DNA of 64,000 nt from Tractidigestivibacter scatoligenes. GTDB taxonomy: Bacteria; Actinomycetota; Coriobacteriia; Coriobacteriales; Atopobiaceae. The stretch covers positions 372,001 to 436,000 of the forward strand of contig NZ_LOJF01000001.1 in the NCBI RefSeq assembly GCF_001494635.1, given 5' to 3'. How positions within the stretch are numbered: position 1 is the stretch's first letter; every line of letters starts with the position of its first letter. Under the pieces are notes generated by a model, which did no database searches, was not told the origin of the DNA, and saw only the letters and a program-made list of their open reading frames with translations. Below are positions 7,375-15,669 of the stretch, piece after piece. Made by a program: the position numbers and the translations under genes.

Positions 7375-8204
7375 GCGCAGTTCGCCTCCTCATAGGCCTT
7401 GAGGGCCTGGCCCTCCTCGGTACGGTATGCAGCCTGACGCGCGCGCAGGTCGTTCCAGTCGACCTTGGTTGCGTCGAAATCGGGACCGTCGACGCAGGCA
7501 AACTTGGTCTTGCCGTCAATCTCGACGCGGCAGCAGCCGCACATGCCCGTGCCGTCGACCATGATGGGGTTGAGCGACGCGGTGATGGGGGTGCCATACT
7601 TCTCGGCCGTGAGCGTGGAGAACTTCATCATGGGGACGGGGCCAACGCAGAAGACCTCGTCGACGGCCTTGGCCTGGAGCAGGCGCTCGAGCGGGGCAGT
7701 GACCACGCCCTTCTCGCCGTAGGAGCCGTCGTCGGTGGTGATGTGGATGTGGTCGTCGGGCAGAAGCTCGCGGAACTGGTCCTCGAGAAGGAGCAGGTCC
7801 TTGGTGCGGGCGCCCATGATGGCGTGAACCTCGTGGCCGGTCTTCACCAGCGTGCGCGCAACGGGATACGCGATGGCAAGCCCAACGCCGCCACCAATGA
7901 CGCAGGTGGTCCCGGGGGCCATGACCGTGGGCTGCCCCAGCGGGCCGGTGACGTCGAGAATGGCGTCGCCGGGCTCGTACGTAGAGAGCATCTTCGTGGT
8001 CTTGCCGACCACCATGAAGATGAACTCGACCCAGCCCTCCTCGGGGTTCCAGTCCGCGAAGGTGAACGGCACGCGCTCACCGGTCTCGTTGGCGCGAACC
8101 ATGAGGAACTGGCCAGCGTGTGCGTGCTTGGCCATCTCCGGCGCCTCGATGCGGAACTTGAACACCTTCTCTGAGAACTGCGTCTTTTCGAGGATCTTAT
8201 ACAT
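7362..8204 (-). CDS. nfnA: NfnA-type FAD/NAD-binding [2Fe-2S] subunit of ferredoxin:NADP+ oxidoreductase
   Basis: This 280-residue protein belongs to the ferredoxin-reductase-like subunit family (dihydroorotate dehydrogenase electron-transfer/SudB/NfnA). Visible are the FAD-binding RVPFTFADW (about 45-53), the NAD-binding CVIGGGVGLAIAYPVA (about 101-116), GPVPMMKF, and the C-terminal cluster motif GTGMCGCCRVE..FACVDGP (about 226-250) that ligates the [2Fe-2S] centre. In characterised Nfn complexes this subunit oxidises or reduces NADH while NfnB handles NADPH and ferredoxin by flavin-based bifurcation. Start is ATG 8204 with GAGAGGAG ten bases upstream. It is the first gene of a two-gene operon with the frameshifted nfnB. 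Confidence 0.88.
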   Translation of the reverse strand: MYKILEKTQFSEKVFKFRIEAPEMAKHAHAGQFLMVRANETGERVPFTFADWNPEEGWVEFIFMVVGKTTKMLSTYEPGDAILDVTGPLGQPTVMAPGTTCVIGGGVGLAIAYPVARTLVKTGHEVHAIMGARTKDLLLLEDQFRELLPDDHIHITTDDGSYGEKGVVTAPLERLLQAKAVDEVFCVGPVPMMKFSTLTAEKYGTPITASLNPIMVDGTGMCGCCRVEIDGKTKFACVDGPDFDATKVDWNDLRARQAAYRTEEGQALKAYEEANCACHR

Positions 8205-8373
8205 GAAGCCTGACTCCTCTCCTAAAGCCGCTTCAGACTTGACCCCGGGCGGAGATGCCCAAGGCCCACCAACGTCTTAGTTTAATTGTTGGCTGAACTG
8301 TAGATTACCCACAACAACGCCTACATGATTTATCGCAGCAGGTTTTGAGGCGAGCGGTTGCTCGTTGCCGGGG

Positions 8374-8946
8374 CTAGCGTAGGGCGTCCGCGGGCATACC
8401 GTCTCTCACGACCTGCTCGCAGAGAGACGTCGCGTCCTGGGCCAGAATGAGGAACTCGTCCAGGAAACCGCCCTTGAGCTCGCGCAGGACGTAGTCTGCC
8501 ACCTGCATCTTTCCGGGCGGACGACCAATGCCGCAGCGAACGCGCGAGAAGTCCCTCGTTCCGAGCTTGTTAGCAATGGAGCGCAGGCCATTGTGGGCAT
8601 TAAGGCCGCCGCCCCACTTGGCGCGCACCTCTCCCGCGGGAAGGTCAACCTCGTCGTGCACCACCAGGATCTCTGCGGGGGTCACGTGCTCCTGTCGCAT
8701 GAGCTTGGAGAGCGGGCCGCCGCTCGTGTTCATGAAGTCCTGCGGTTTGGCGAGAATGACCTCGCGTCCGCCGATGAGGGCACGGGCAACCATGCAGCCG
8801 GCCTCGCTCTTCCAGTAGCGCGTGCCGGCGCGCTCGGCCAGCACGTCGACGGTGGCAAAGCCAATGTTGTGACGCGTGTGCTCGTACTCTGGGCCGGGGT
8901 TGCCCAGGCCGCACACGAGCCGGATCTCCTTGGGACGCGCGGACAT
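8374..8946 (-). CDS. pth: Peptidyl-tRNA hydrolase
   Basis: This cytoplasmic enzyme of 190 residues releases peptides from prematurely dropped peptidyl-tRNA. Family landmarks are LVCGLGNPGPEYEHTRHNIG (about 10-29, containing the essential Asn and catalytic His), KPQDFMNTSG, VVHDEVDLPAGEVRAKWGGG with the catalytic Asp, NAHNGLRSI, and RCGIGRPPGKMQVADYVL. I start it at ATG 8946, which has GAGAGGAG upstream; an in-frame ATG at 8979 would add 11 poorly conserved residues. It stands alone between the nfn operon and the kinase gene, all on the minus strand. Confidence 0.95.
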   Translation of the reverse strand: MSARPKEIRLVCGLGNPGPEYEHTRHNIGFATVDVLAERAGTRYWKSEAGCMVARALIGGREVILAKPQDFMNTSGGPLSKLMRQEHVTPAEILVVHDEVDLPAGEVRAKWGGGLNAHNGLRSIANKLGTRDFSRVRCGIGRPPGKMQVADYVLRELKGGFLDEFLILAQDATSLCEQVVRDGMPADALR

Positions 8947-9030
8947 GCCGCTCCTCTCGTTGTGGCTGCTTGTGGTCACGGTAAGGGTAGCGCATGCGGG
9001 GTAGCGGCGTTGCGACGCGGCCCGCAGCCC

Positions 9031-10287
9031 CTATCGCATGCGGCGTTCGATCGTCTCGGGAAGCCTAGAGTCGGTGCCGCGTAGCCCTCCCGCGTCATGC
9101 GGTGTGGGGACGAGGCGCAGGTCGTGCGCTGGGGGTGCATACATCACCCGGGGTGGCCTCTCCGCTAGCGATTGCGCCATGGCAGGAGCGCGGTCAGACA
9201 GCCAGTGCCACAGCGTTTCCTTAAGATCCGAAATGCTTGGGCGCGCACCTTGGGCTGCAGCTAGGCCGGCGAGAAGACAATCCAGAAGCCCCTTGTCGCC
9301 ACTCTCGCGCGGCGGCACGTTGATGGGCGCGTAATCGCACTTCACGCGATATGGGCTTAGGTCTGCGTGCTCCATGAGCTGGTAGGGCGTGTGGCCGGAG
9401 TACAGCTCGTAGAGAACCGAGCACAGCGCATACACGTCGATCTTGGAGGAGTGCCGCAGCACTTGCACGCCCGGTGCGTCGCGCGTGAGCATCTCGGGCG
9501 GAGCGTACTCGATGGTGCCATTACGCCAGATGTTCGTCTGCTGCGTGAAGTCTGGGGCGGCGTTGGGGTCCATCTGCCGGGCGTCAATGGACGCTGCGCT
9601 ACCGAGGTCAATAAGTACCAGGTCAAGTATCCCGTTTGCCAGTTGGTCTCGTAGGGGGTAGCGGTCAAGTCTAACCATGATGTTGCGAGGGGAGATGTCA
9701 CGGTGAGAAAAGCCGCTGGTCCTATCCTGCGCCGCCACGAGGATTTGCAGCACGCGCACTCCAACGGATGCCACCCATTCTGCCGCCACGCCCATGCCGT
9801 AGCGCGTGGTCCTCGGCAGATAGGGGGCAACTGAGCGCAGCGTTCTACCCTCGACCCAATCCATGAGAATAACGGGGCCTCCCGCATACGTTCCAAAACC
9901 CTGCGTTGCGGGCCATCCTTCGATACCGCTCACAGTGCGCTGGGCGAGGTACTCCTCGCGAAACGCCTGTGCCCTTCCCTTGAATATGGCCTCGGAGCGC
10001 CGCCTGTCTGCGTTGCTCCCGCTCGCGCCTAGGAGCGACTTCAGACAGAACGCCTCGCCGTATGCGTTGAACACCTTGGTTGCGCGTCCGGAGCCTCCGC
10101 GGTGCGTGCTCTCGCCGCCCGCAGCGAGAAGCGTCATGTACTGCCTGCTTGCAGTATCCGCGGCTCCAACAGCTGTGGGGGAGCAGCAGTCAAGCGAGTC
10201 CAGCTCAATGAGTCGGGCTGAACCGGAAGGCGTGCCTGGTCCCGCATCGCCCGAGGAACGCGGTGCTCCAGTGCCCGAGAAGCTCAT
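9031..10287 (-). CDS. Hanks-type serine/threonine protein kinase
   Basis: The 418-residue protein has a kinase fold from about 65 to 350. The likely ATP-anchoring lysine is in FCLKSL (83). The catalytic loop is HRDISPRNIM (195-204) and the metal-binding motif is IDLGSA (226-231; DLG instead of DFG). The activation-loop end is GTIEYAPPEM (257-266), and SKIDVYALCSVLYELYSG matches subdomain IX. No transmembrane segment or extracellular PASTA domain is visible, so it is cytoplasmic, unlike PknB. Its ATG overlaps the FHA gene's TGA as ATGA, so the pair is translationally coupled. A start 17 residues upstream is possible but lies inside the FHA gene. FHA proteins bind phosphothreonine, so the partner is a likely substrate or adaptor. 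The divergent zinc-ribbon genes are plausible further targets. Confidence 0.85.
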   Translation of the reverse strand: MSFSGTGAPRSSGDAGPGTPSGSARLIELDSLDCCSPTAVGAADTASRQYMTLLAAGGESTHRGGSGRATKVFNAYGEAFCLKSLLGASGSNADRRRSEAIFKGRAQAFREEYLAQRTVSGIEGWPATQGFGTYAGGPVILMDWVEGRTLRSVAPYLPRTTRYGMGVAAEWVASVGVRVLQILVAAQDRTSGFSHRDISPRNIMVRLDRYPLRDQLANGILDLVLIDLGSAASIDARQMDPNAAPDFTQQTNIWRNGTIEYAPPEMLTRDAPGVQVLRHSSKIDVYALCSVLYELYSGHTPYQLMEHADLSPYRVKCDYAPINVPPRESGDKGLLDCLLAGLAAAQGARPSISDLKETLWHWLSDRAPAMAQSLAERPPRVMYAPPAHDLRLVPTPHDAGGLRGTDSRLPETIERRMR

Positions 10288-11231
10288 TTGGCACCTTGCA
10301 GCGCCATGACGAGAAAGCGCGTGGTACGCCCGAGGCAAAGGATGTCCCCTCGCTCGAGGGCGACGGGGGGATATGTGCCCTTGCTTCTCCCCGAGCGCGG
10401 CGGCTCCACTACCTGCGCGCTTTTGTCTGCGCCGCTGATGAGCATGGTGCCGTTAGTGGAGCCTAGGCCCTGGCAGACCCATCGCGAGCCGTCGCGCCAG
10501 ATGCGAAGGTGCTGGCGCGAGACGTCTACGTCTACGTCGGTGATTGCGTTGGGTCCCGAGGCGAGAGACCCAATGGTGCTCCCTGTAGGGCTGAGCGGGT
10601 ATATGGGCGGCCGGGCAGCGCCGTTCACAATGCGCAGCAGCCCCAGTGCCAATGGGGCGCTCTCGTCGGGCATCACTTGCGTGCCCATAGAGGTCTCCAC
10701 AGTGCCTATGTCCATCGCAAGGAACCTCTGCGCAAACTTCTCAACGGTGGCTACGGCGGCAGCTGGATCCGCGAGGCAGCCCGCCGCAACAAAGAGCATG
10801 AGGGCGAGAGTAGAGCGGTCGGACTCATTGCGAAGTCGCACGCGTCCCAGTCTCTGGGCTTCGTTTCCGTAGAGCAGCGAATCAAGCCCAAACTGCGCGA
10901 GCGTGCACTGCATCTGTGCGGCAGCCGGCCCCAGGTAGTGCGCGAGAATACCGTCTCTGCCAGGGCCCGCGCCGTTGGCGAGCATGCGGCCAAGAAGCGT
11001 TTGGGAGGCGCCCGCGAGGTCGGCAAAAATGCCGGGGTTCACCTGGCCCGGCTGCGCATGAACCACCTCGCGCGAGAGAAACGTACGCTCGTCCACGCGA
11101 TCGCGCGGCGCCCTGCCACCCACGCTGATCCTGCCCGAGAGCAGTATGCGCGCCGCTTCCTTGTTCGATATTCCCCCAAATGACTTGAGGTCTTGGTACA
11201 AAATTGAACTTGGTGTGTCCTGACCAAACAA
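10284..11231 (-). CDS. FHA-domain protein
   Basis: I start this 315-residue protein at the TTG at 11231, which has AAAGGAG six bases upstream. The open frame continues farther 5', but that part reads into the divergent promoter region and looks non-coding. Residues 1-200 are an alpha-helical region with no recognised domain. The C-terminal ~100 residues are a forkhead-associated domain, with VSRQHLRIWRDG and LGSTNGTML as the phosphopeptide-binding Ser-Arg-x-His and Asn-Gly-Thr motifs, then LERGDILCLG. FHA domains recognise phosphothreonine. It is the first gene of an FHA-kinase operon and is divergent from the zinc-ribbon array, with 153 bases between start codons. Confidence 0.85.
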   Translation of the reverse strand: MFGQDTPSSILYQDLKSFGGISNKEAARILLSGRISVGGRAPRDRVDERTFLSREVVHAQPGQVNPGIFADLAGASQTLLGRMLANGAGPGRDGILAHYLGPAAAQMQCTLAQFGLDSLLYGNEAQRLGRVRLRNESDRSTLALMLFVAAGCLADPAAAVATVEKFAQRFLAMDIGTVETSMGTQVMPDESAPLALGLLRIVNGAARPPIYPLSPTGSTIGSLASGPNAITDVDVDVSRQHLRIWRDGSRWVCQGLGSTNGTMLISGADKSAQVVEPPRSGRSKGTYPPVALERGDILCLGRTTRFLVMALQGAK

Positions 11232-11384
11232 GAGGGGCTCCTTTGCGCGTGCGGTTTGAGCACATTCTCGCACGAAGCCAGTTCCTTGGTCTGCATCAGG
11301 GGCCAATCTAGCCAGACGGGTTTTGTGCAGGATTGCACCTGCGGTCTGATTACCATGGTCATAACCCGGTTTGAGGAGGTTGCA

Positions 11385-12410
11385 ATGATTTGCCCGCATT
11401 GTGGGGCTCAACTTTCTGATGGCAGCACGTTCTGCACCAACTGCGGCACTCGGTTGGATACGGCAGCAAGCACACAGCCCCAAAAGCGTTTCTGCACGTC
11501 ATGCGGTGCGGAGATTCCGGCAGGCTCTAGCTTCTGCGTGCAATGTGGCGCACCGGTTGCCGGACAGCCTGGTACTCAGGGTCAGGGAAATCCAGCCTAT
11601 CGTCCCACGCAGGCATCGGCTGCACCCGCTGGCCAAACCGCCGTTCGCCCTCCTCTGAGCGTTCCTTACGGTGCGTCTCAAAGCGCGCCCCAGATGGCTC
11701 AAGCTACCGGCGGAGCATCTCAAGACGCAAATAGCCACTCTTCCAAGCACACCGTCGCAATAGTGGTGGCGTGCATCGCCGTGGTTGCCGTTGTCGGCGT
11801 GGGTGCCTATTTCTTCCTATCGCAGCGATCTGCGGCAAGCCAGGTGCAACAGAGCGAGCAGACCACCGCATCTTCTACCGAGGCAGACTCGAGTGAGAAG
11901 ACAAGCGAGTCCACGACAAACCAGACAACCACCAACGCCACGACAACTGACAAGAGCGAAGAGACGACGAGCTCGGAGACTAGCGCAAAGCCGAAAACCG
12001 ACATCACGTACGACGAGAGCGCGGGATCGGTAACCTCGGCAACCTATGGGCTCTCGGTCACCTTGCCTAGTGGCATGACATCGCAGACGTACTCCGATGG
12101 GACGGGCATCACGCTCAAGGATTCTGGCTCGGGTATGGTTATCAATGTCTGGGCAAAGGCAAACGATAGCGGCCAGTCCCTCGATTACGTCAAGCAGGTA
12201 GCGGAGAATGGCCACGATGTTGATTATGACGCCACGGGGGATGGCTGGTTTGTTGTCTCTTATTGGAATGGCGACACCGGCTATTACGTGCGCGAATACG
12301 TGAACGACTCCCGTATTTTGGCCCTTGAGTTCACCTGGCCCAGGGATTCTTCTGCACGTGGCTCTCAGATTGTGGAAGACATGTCTCCCACGCTTAACGT
12401 GGCTGAATAG
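11385..12410 (+). CDS. Membrane protein with two N-terminal zinc ribbons and an exported C-terminal domain (array member 1)
   Basis: The 341-residue protein begins with two four-cysteine zinc ribbons, CPHCG..FCTNCG (3-21) and FCTSCG..FCVQCG (36-55). A Pro/Gln/Ala-rich linker follows, then one transmembrane helix (about 122-145), a Ser/Thr/Glu-rich low-complexity stalk (150-202), and a folded C-terminal domain of about 135 residues. The topology implied is ribbons inside, stalk and C-terminal domain outside. The C-terminal domain resembles small extracytoplasmic domains in Firmicute and actinobacterial zinc-ribbon proteins, but I cannot name it. GAGGAGG precedes ATG 11385. As first gene of the array it faces the FHA-kinase operon. 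Confidence 0.8.
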   Translation: MICPHCGAQLSDGSTFCTNCGTRLDTAASTQPQKRFCTSCGAEIPAGSSFCVQCGAPVAGQPGTQGQGNPAYRPTQASAAPAGQTAVRPPLSVPYGASQSAPQMAQATGGASQDANSHSSKHTVAIVVACIAVVAVVGVGAYFFLSQRSAASQVQQSEQTTASSTEADSSEKTSESTTNQTTTNATTTDKSEETTSSETSAKPKTDITYDESAGSVTSATYGLSVTLPSGMTSQTYSDGTGITLKDSGSGMVINVWAKANDSGQSLDYVKQVAENGHDVDYDATGDGWFVVSYWNGDTGYYVREYVNDSRILALEFTWPRDSSARGSQIVEDMSPTLNVAE

Positions 12411-12441
12411 GCGTGGCTCTCATCCAATCGTACTGTTCACA

Positions 12442-12476
12442 GTGGCTGGTGCGTATCGCGTGCCAGCCACGTTTTT
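12442..12476 (+). terminator. Rho-independent terminator after the first array gene
   Basis: GTGGCTGG pairs with CCAGCCAC around a 13-base loop that itself contains GCG/CGC, followed by GTTTTTG. It lies 32 bases past the stop codon. This suggests that member 1 ends its own transcript and the following genes have another promoter. Confidence 0.65.
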
Positions 12477-12630
12477 GCTGGTTAGGGTCTAGCGGCCATA
12501 ACAAGCTCCGTACAAAGGGCGTCGTTACTTTCTTTGGAGGTTGCGCAACAATATAGAAAAAGCCTTGACGTACCATGTGCACAGCACGTCGGACGTTGGT
12601 TGTAGCTATGGCATGAGGGTTGGTGGAGCA

Positions 12631-13779
12631 ATGAAGTGCTGGAACTGTGGGCAGGAGATTGAACGAGGCGGTTCGTCGTTCTGCCCCAACTGTGGGGCAA
12701 ACCTCGCAGACGCGCCTAAAGCAAAGGTAGAAGGGCAGGAGAAGACCGTTGCGCAGGCTGCAGTGACGGGAGATGGGTCTTCGGCGGCTCCTGCAACCGG
12801 TGCGTCCAACACAGACGCGCGTCCCGTCATGCCCGAGGTTCCCATTGACCAGACCCAGCGCTATGTGACGCCATTGCCCTCCAATGCCTGGAGCCAGCCC
12901 GCCTCGCCGTCCAGTGAGTATGACTCGCTTGGCGCGGATTATCAGACGCCCCAAACCGTGGTCTCTGGTGGGGTCGACTCTCCCGAGCAGGCGAAAGAGG
13001 ACTACAAGCGCGCGAAGAGGGAGCTCAAGGAGGCTCGCAAGCGTGCCGGAAAGTCCAACGCTCCCAAGATCATTGCGGCAATTGTCGCCTTTGTTCTCGT
13101 TGCGGGTGGTGCGGCGGCAGCCATGTACTATTTCGATCACGGCAACTCGTTCGACCCCAATGGCGGCCAGGTGCAGGAGCAGCCTGCGGACGAGTCAAGC
13201 TCTCAGGACACCCAGAGCTCAAGCGACTCGACGGACTCAACCGACAAGACCGATGCAAGCGCGTCGTCTGCCTCCAAGGACTCTTCCTCCTCAGATAGTG
13301 GTTCTGCTACGAGCAGATCGAGCAATTCTACAAGGGAAAGTGCCCTTGTCGGCACTTGGACTGGAGAGCTGAAAAAGACCTCGAGCGGTTCGCTGGATTG
13401 CTATGGTTCCCAGAAAATGCCCCCAGTGCTTACGGTCAAGTCCGTTGACTCGGCGGGGAAGATTACCGCAGATCTTAAAGTGTGCTACCACGCGCACGAT
13501 TCGGAAGATAACCCAGTCGATTCCTCTCCCGCCGATGTCTACTACGAGGTAAAAGACATCACAATGACGGACAACAATGGCTCCTTCTCGTACAAGCTTG
13601 ACGTTCAGTCAATCGACAAGAGCTATAGCGATAACGATTCTTATGAGATTGATTTTACATTTGATGAAACTGCGACAACTCCCAAACTTACGGCTAAAAC
13701 GAGAAGCGCCTATTACCCAGATGGAAGTTACTTTGGTAGCTTGGAAAACGAGGACTTCGAGTTCAGCAAGACGAGCTAG
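12631..13779 (+). CDS. Zinc-ribbon membrane protein with Ser/Asp-rich stalk (array member 2)
   Basis: This is a protein of 382 residues. One zinc ribbon, CWNCG..FCPNCG (3-22), is followed by a long flexible linker and a charged helix rich in Lys/Glu (120-142, potential coiled coil). A transmembrane helix spans about 145-167, then comes a Ser/Asp/Thr-rich stalk (180-235) and a C-terminal domain (about 245-382). That domain starts LVGTWTGELKK and contains YEVKDITM and YEIDFTF strands, resembling a lipocalin-like beta barrel of the 'GTW' type. Start chosen at ATG 12631 because the ribbon begins right there, as in its paralogues; GGTGGAG lies upstream. The gene has lower GC in its last 150 bases than its neighbours. 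Confidence 0.78.
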   Translation: MKCWNCGQEIERGGSSFCPNCGANLADAPKAKVEGQEKTVAQAAVTGDGSSAAPATGASNTDARPVMPEVPIDQTQRYVTPLPSNAWSQPASPSSEYDSLGADYQTPQTVVSGGVDSPEQAKEDYKRAKRELKEARKRAGKSNAPKIIAAIVAFVLVAGGAAAAMYYFDHGNSFDPNGGQVQEQPADESSSQDTQSSSDSTDSTDKTDASASSASKDSSSSDSGSATSRSSNSTRESALVGTWTGELKKTSSGSLDCYGSQKMPPVLTVKSVDSAGKITADLKVCYHAHDSEDNPVDSSPADVYYEVKDITMTDNNGSFSYKLDVQSIDKSYSDNDSYEIDFTFDETATTPKLTAKTRSAYYPDGSYFGSLENEDFEFSKTS

Positions 13780-13838
13780 CGCAAGAAGCCCCTGCCTTTG
13801 CCCATCGACCTACTCCGTTACTCTCGAAAGGAATGACA

Positions 13839-14480
13839 ATGTTCTGCCCAAAGTGTGGTGCCCAAATTGCCAATGGAGCTGCGTTCTGTCCTAAGTGCGG
13901 AGCCAAGCTTGGTGCAGCAAACGTTGCGATGCCGGCTTCCTCTCCCGTCACCATGGGCACCCCCGCTCCCGTAAAGCCTGGTGTGTCGGTGTCTCTCCAG
14001 AGCATCATCTCGGTTGCCTGCGCGGCGCTGGCTATCTTCTCGGCGTTTATGCCTTGGGCCACGATGGATGCGACCACTTCCGCAGTGAGCAATGCGGCTT
14101 CGCTCTTTGGCGTGGGGGCAAGCTTCCAGAAGAGCTATACGCTCGCGCAGTTCAGTCAGCTCTCCTCTGACTGGGGGAGTTACCGTTCGATGGGGGTGTC
14201 CGGCGGCGAATGGTTCATGGCGTTCTTCGTAATTTGGCTTGTTGCTCTATTCCTTATTGCTGGTGGTGCTGCGTACTACCTGGCTAAGAGAAGCGCAGGC
14301 GGGAAGCGCTACATGCTCGTGGGCCTCGTTGTGTATGCCGTGCTCGCCATAGTCTGCATGATGCTCTTGGGGTCGTCGCGTGACTTTACGTCCGACTTTA
14401 CGGGTGAACTGGTCTGCCTGTTTGCATGCGCCGCGGGCATTGTCTTTGCGATTATCGCCGGCAACCCGCAGAGGGCATAA
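13839..14480 (+). CDS. Zinc-ribbon polytopic membrane protein (array member 3)
   Basis: The protein is 213 residues long with one zinc ribbon, CPKCG..FCPKCG, at 3-21. There is a short linker and four predicted transmembrane helices (about 52-70, 125-148, 158-178 and 190-208). It differs from the other array members in having several membrane passes and no exported folded domain. The ATG at 13839 fits the GAAAGGA ribosome site better than the in-frame ATG two codons earlier, which sits directly against it. It could be a membrane platform for the single-pass members; function unknown. Confidence 0.75.
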   Translation: MFCPKCGAQIANGAAFCPKCGAKLGAANVAMPASSPVTMGTPAPVKPGVSVSLQSIISVACAALAIFSAFMPWATMDATTSAVSNAASLFGVGASFQKSYTLAQFSQLSSDWGSYRSMGVSGGEWFMAFFVIWLVALFLIAGGAAYYLAKRSAGGKRYMLVGLVVYAVLAIVCMMLLGSSRDFTSDFTGELVCLFACAAGIVFAIIAGNPQRA

Positions 14481-14534
14481 CCAGCGCTAAGTTGATGTAC
14501 CGGTCTGAGCAACAACAACGATGGGGGACAAGCA

Positions 14535-15374
14535 ATGGGATTCTTGGATAACGTCTCGAACTCTCTTAACCGTGGGGTCAACACTGTGAGCAGGTCGGGC
14601 AAGACCGCTCAGCTCAACATGCAGATAAACGAGCTCATGAAGCAGCGCCAGAACATGGCTGCACAGCTTGGCGCGAGCCTTTACGACATGACGAAGGGCA
14701 ACCCCGCTTTCACGGCTGGTCGTGAGCCCCTCTACAACGGCATTGCGAGCATTGACGCGCAGCGAGCGTCACTCGAGGCGCAGATTGAGCAGATTAAGGC
14801 AGAGCAGGCAGCAGAGACTGCTGCGGCTCAGACGTATCGCTGCCCCAACTGCGGGTCTTTTGTCTCTGCAACGGATCTGTTCTGCAGGGGCTGCGGCCTT
14901 CCCATCGCTCAGGTGATGGCCGCGCAGGCGCAGGCTGCTCCCGTCATGGCTCCCGTTCCTGGTGGTCGCACGTGCCCAACCTGCGGTGCGCCCATGGGGC
15001 CGGATGACGTGTTCTGCATGAACTGCGGCACCCGCGTCGATGCCCCCGTACCGGCCCCTGCGCCAGCGCCAGCCCCCGCACCCGCGCCGGCTGTGGCACC
15101 CGAGCCCGTTGCCATGCCGGTGGCTGAGCCTGCCCCGGCTCCAGAGCCGACGCCGGTCGCCGCAGCCCCTCAGGTGCAGGCCGAGCAGAATGCACCCGTC
15201 CAGGTGCCCGAGCCCGCACCCGCCATCGAAGCCGATGACTCCGGCCTTACCGTCATGCCTGCGGAAGTCGAGGCTGCCCCCGCAACGCCCGCGCCAAACG
15301 TTTGCCCCAACTGCGGCGCCGAGGTTGCGCCCGGCGAGAAGTTCTGCTTCTCCTGCGGCCACAAGCTCGGCTAG
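14535..15374 (+). CDS. Soluble triple zinc-ribbon protein (array member 4)
   Basis: A 279-residue cytoplasmic protein with no membrane helix. Residues 1-95 form an amphipathic helical region, with a likely coiled coil where the Gln/Ala/Glu-rich segment runs into the first ribbon. Three zinc ribbons follow: CPNCG..FCRGCG (about 99-119), CPTCG..FCMNCG (about 150-170) and CPNCG..FCFSCG (about 256-275). A Pro/Ala linker with AP repeats separates ribbons 2 and 3. The N-terminal helix pair resembles phage-shock or zinc-ribbon helper proteins only in general character. Being soluble and multivalent it could act as an internal hub for the ribbon-bearing membrane proteins; that is inference. Confidence 0.75.
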   Translation: MGFLDNVSNSLNRGVNTVSRSGKTAQLNMQINELMKQRQNMAAQLGASLYDMTKGNPAFTAGREPLYNGIASIDAQRASLEAQIEQIKAEQAAETAAAQTYRCPNCGSFVSATDLFCRGCGLPIAQVMAAQAQAAPVMAPVPGGRTCPTCGAPMGPDDVFCMNCGTRVDAPVPAPAPAPAPAPAPAVAPEPVAMPVAEPAPAPEPTPVAAAPQVQAEQNAPVQVPEPAPAIEADDSGLTVMPAEVEAAPATPAPNVCPNCGAEVAPGEKFCFSCGHKLG

Positions 15375-15413
15375 GCATCGTCTTACAGGCATATCAACAC
15401 GAGGGAGTTTGTC

Positions 15414-15655
15414 ATGGAGGATATGGTTGAGGTTGACCAGTCCCTCAGTACCGCTGTGGTTCATCAGGCCAACCGCCCAAAGACGTTCCAGGTTCAGCCG
15501 TCCAGCCCTCGTTTTGCTCCAATTGCGGCTCACGCCTTTGGCTAGGTGCCAAGTTCTGCCCCACGTATGGTGCCAAGGTTAAGGACTACGGAAGCGCTGC
15601 AGGTGGCCAAGCCCTAAAGCCCGAGGTTTATTGTTCTGAGTTCTGCTCGAATTGA
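15414..15655 (+). pseudogene. Degenerate zinc-ribbon gene between array members 4 and 5
   Basis: After GGGAG an ATG at 15414 opens a 43-codon frame that ends at 15545. The shifted frame from about 15512 to 15655 reads CSNCG..AKFCPTYGAKV, a zinc ribbon in which the fourth cysteine has become tyrosine. The two frames together look like a short array member broken by a small insertion or deletion near 15510. Its position within the run of intact paralogues supports decay after tandem duplication. Confidence 0.6.
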
Positions 15656-15669
15656 CGCGGGAGGCGAGA

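Noticed and set aside
6124-7395. A 423-codon plus-strand frame opposite nfnB
   Set aside because: Antisense shadow of a gene with clear Fe-S and flavin motifs.
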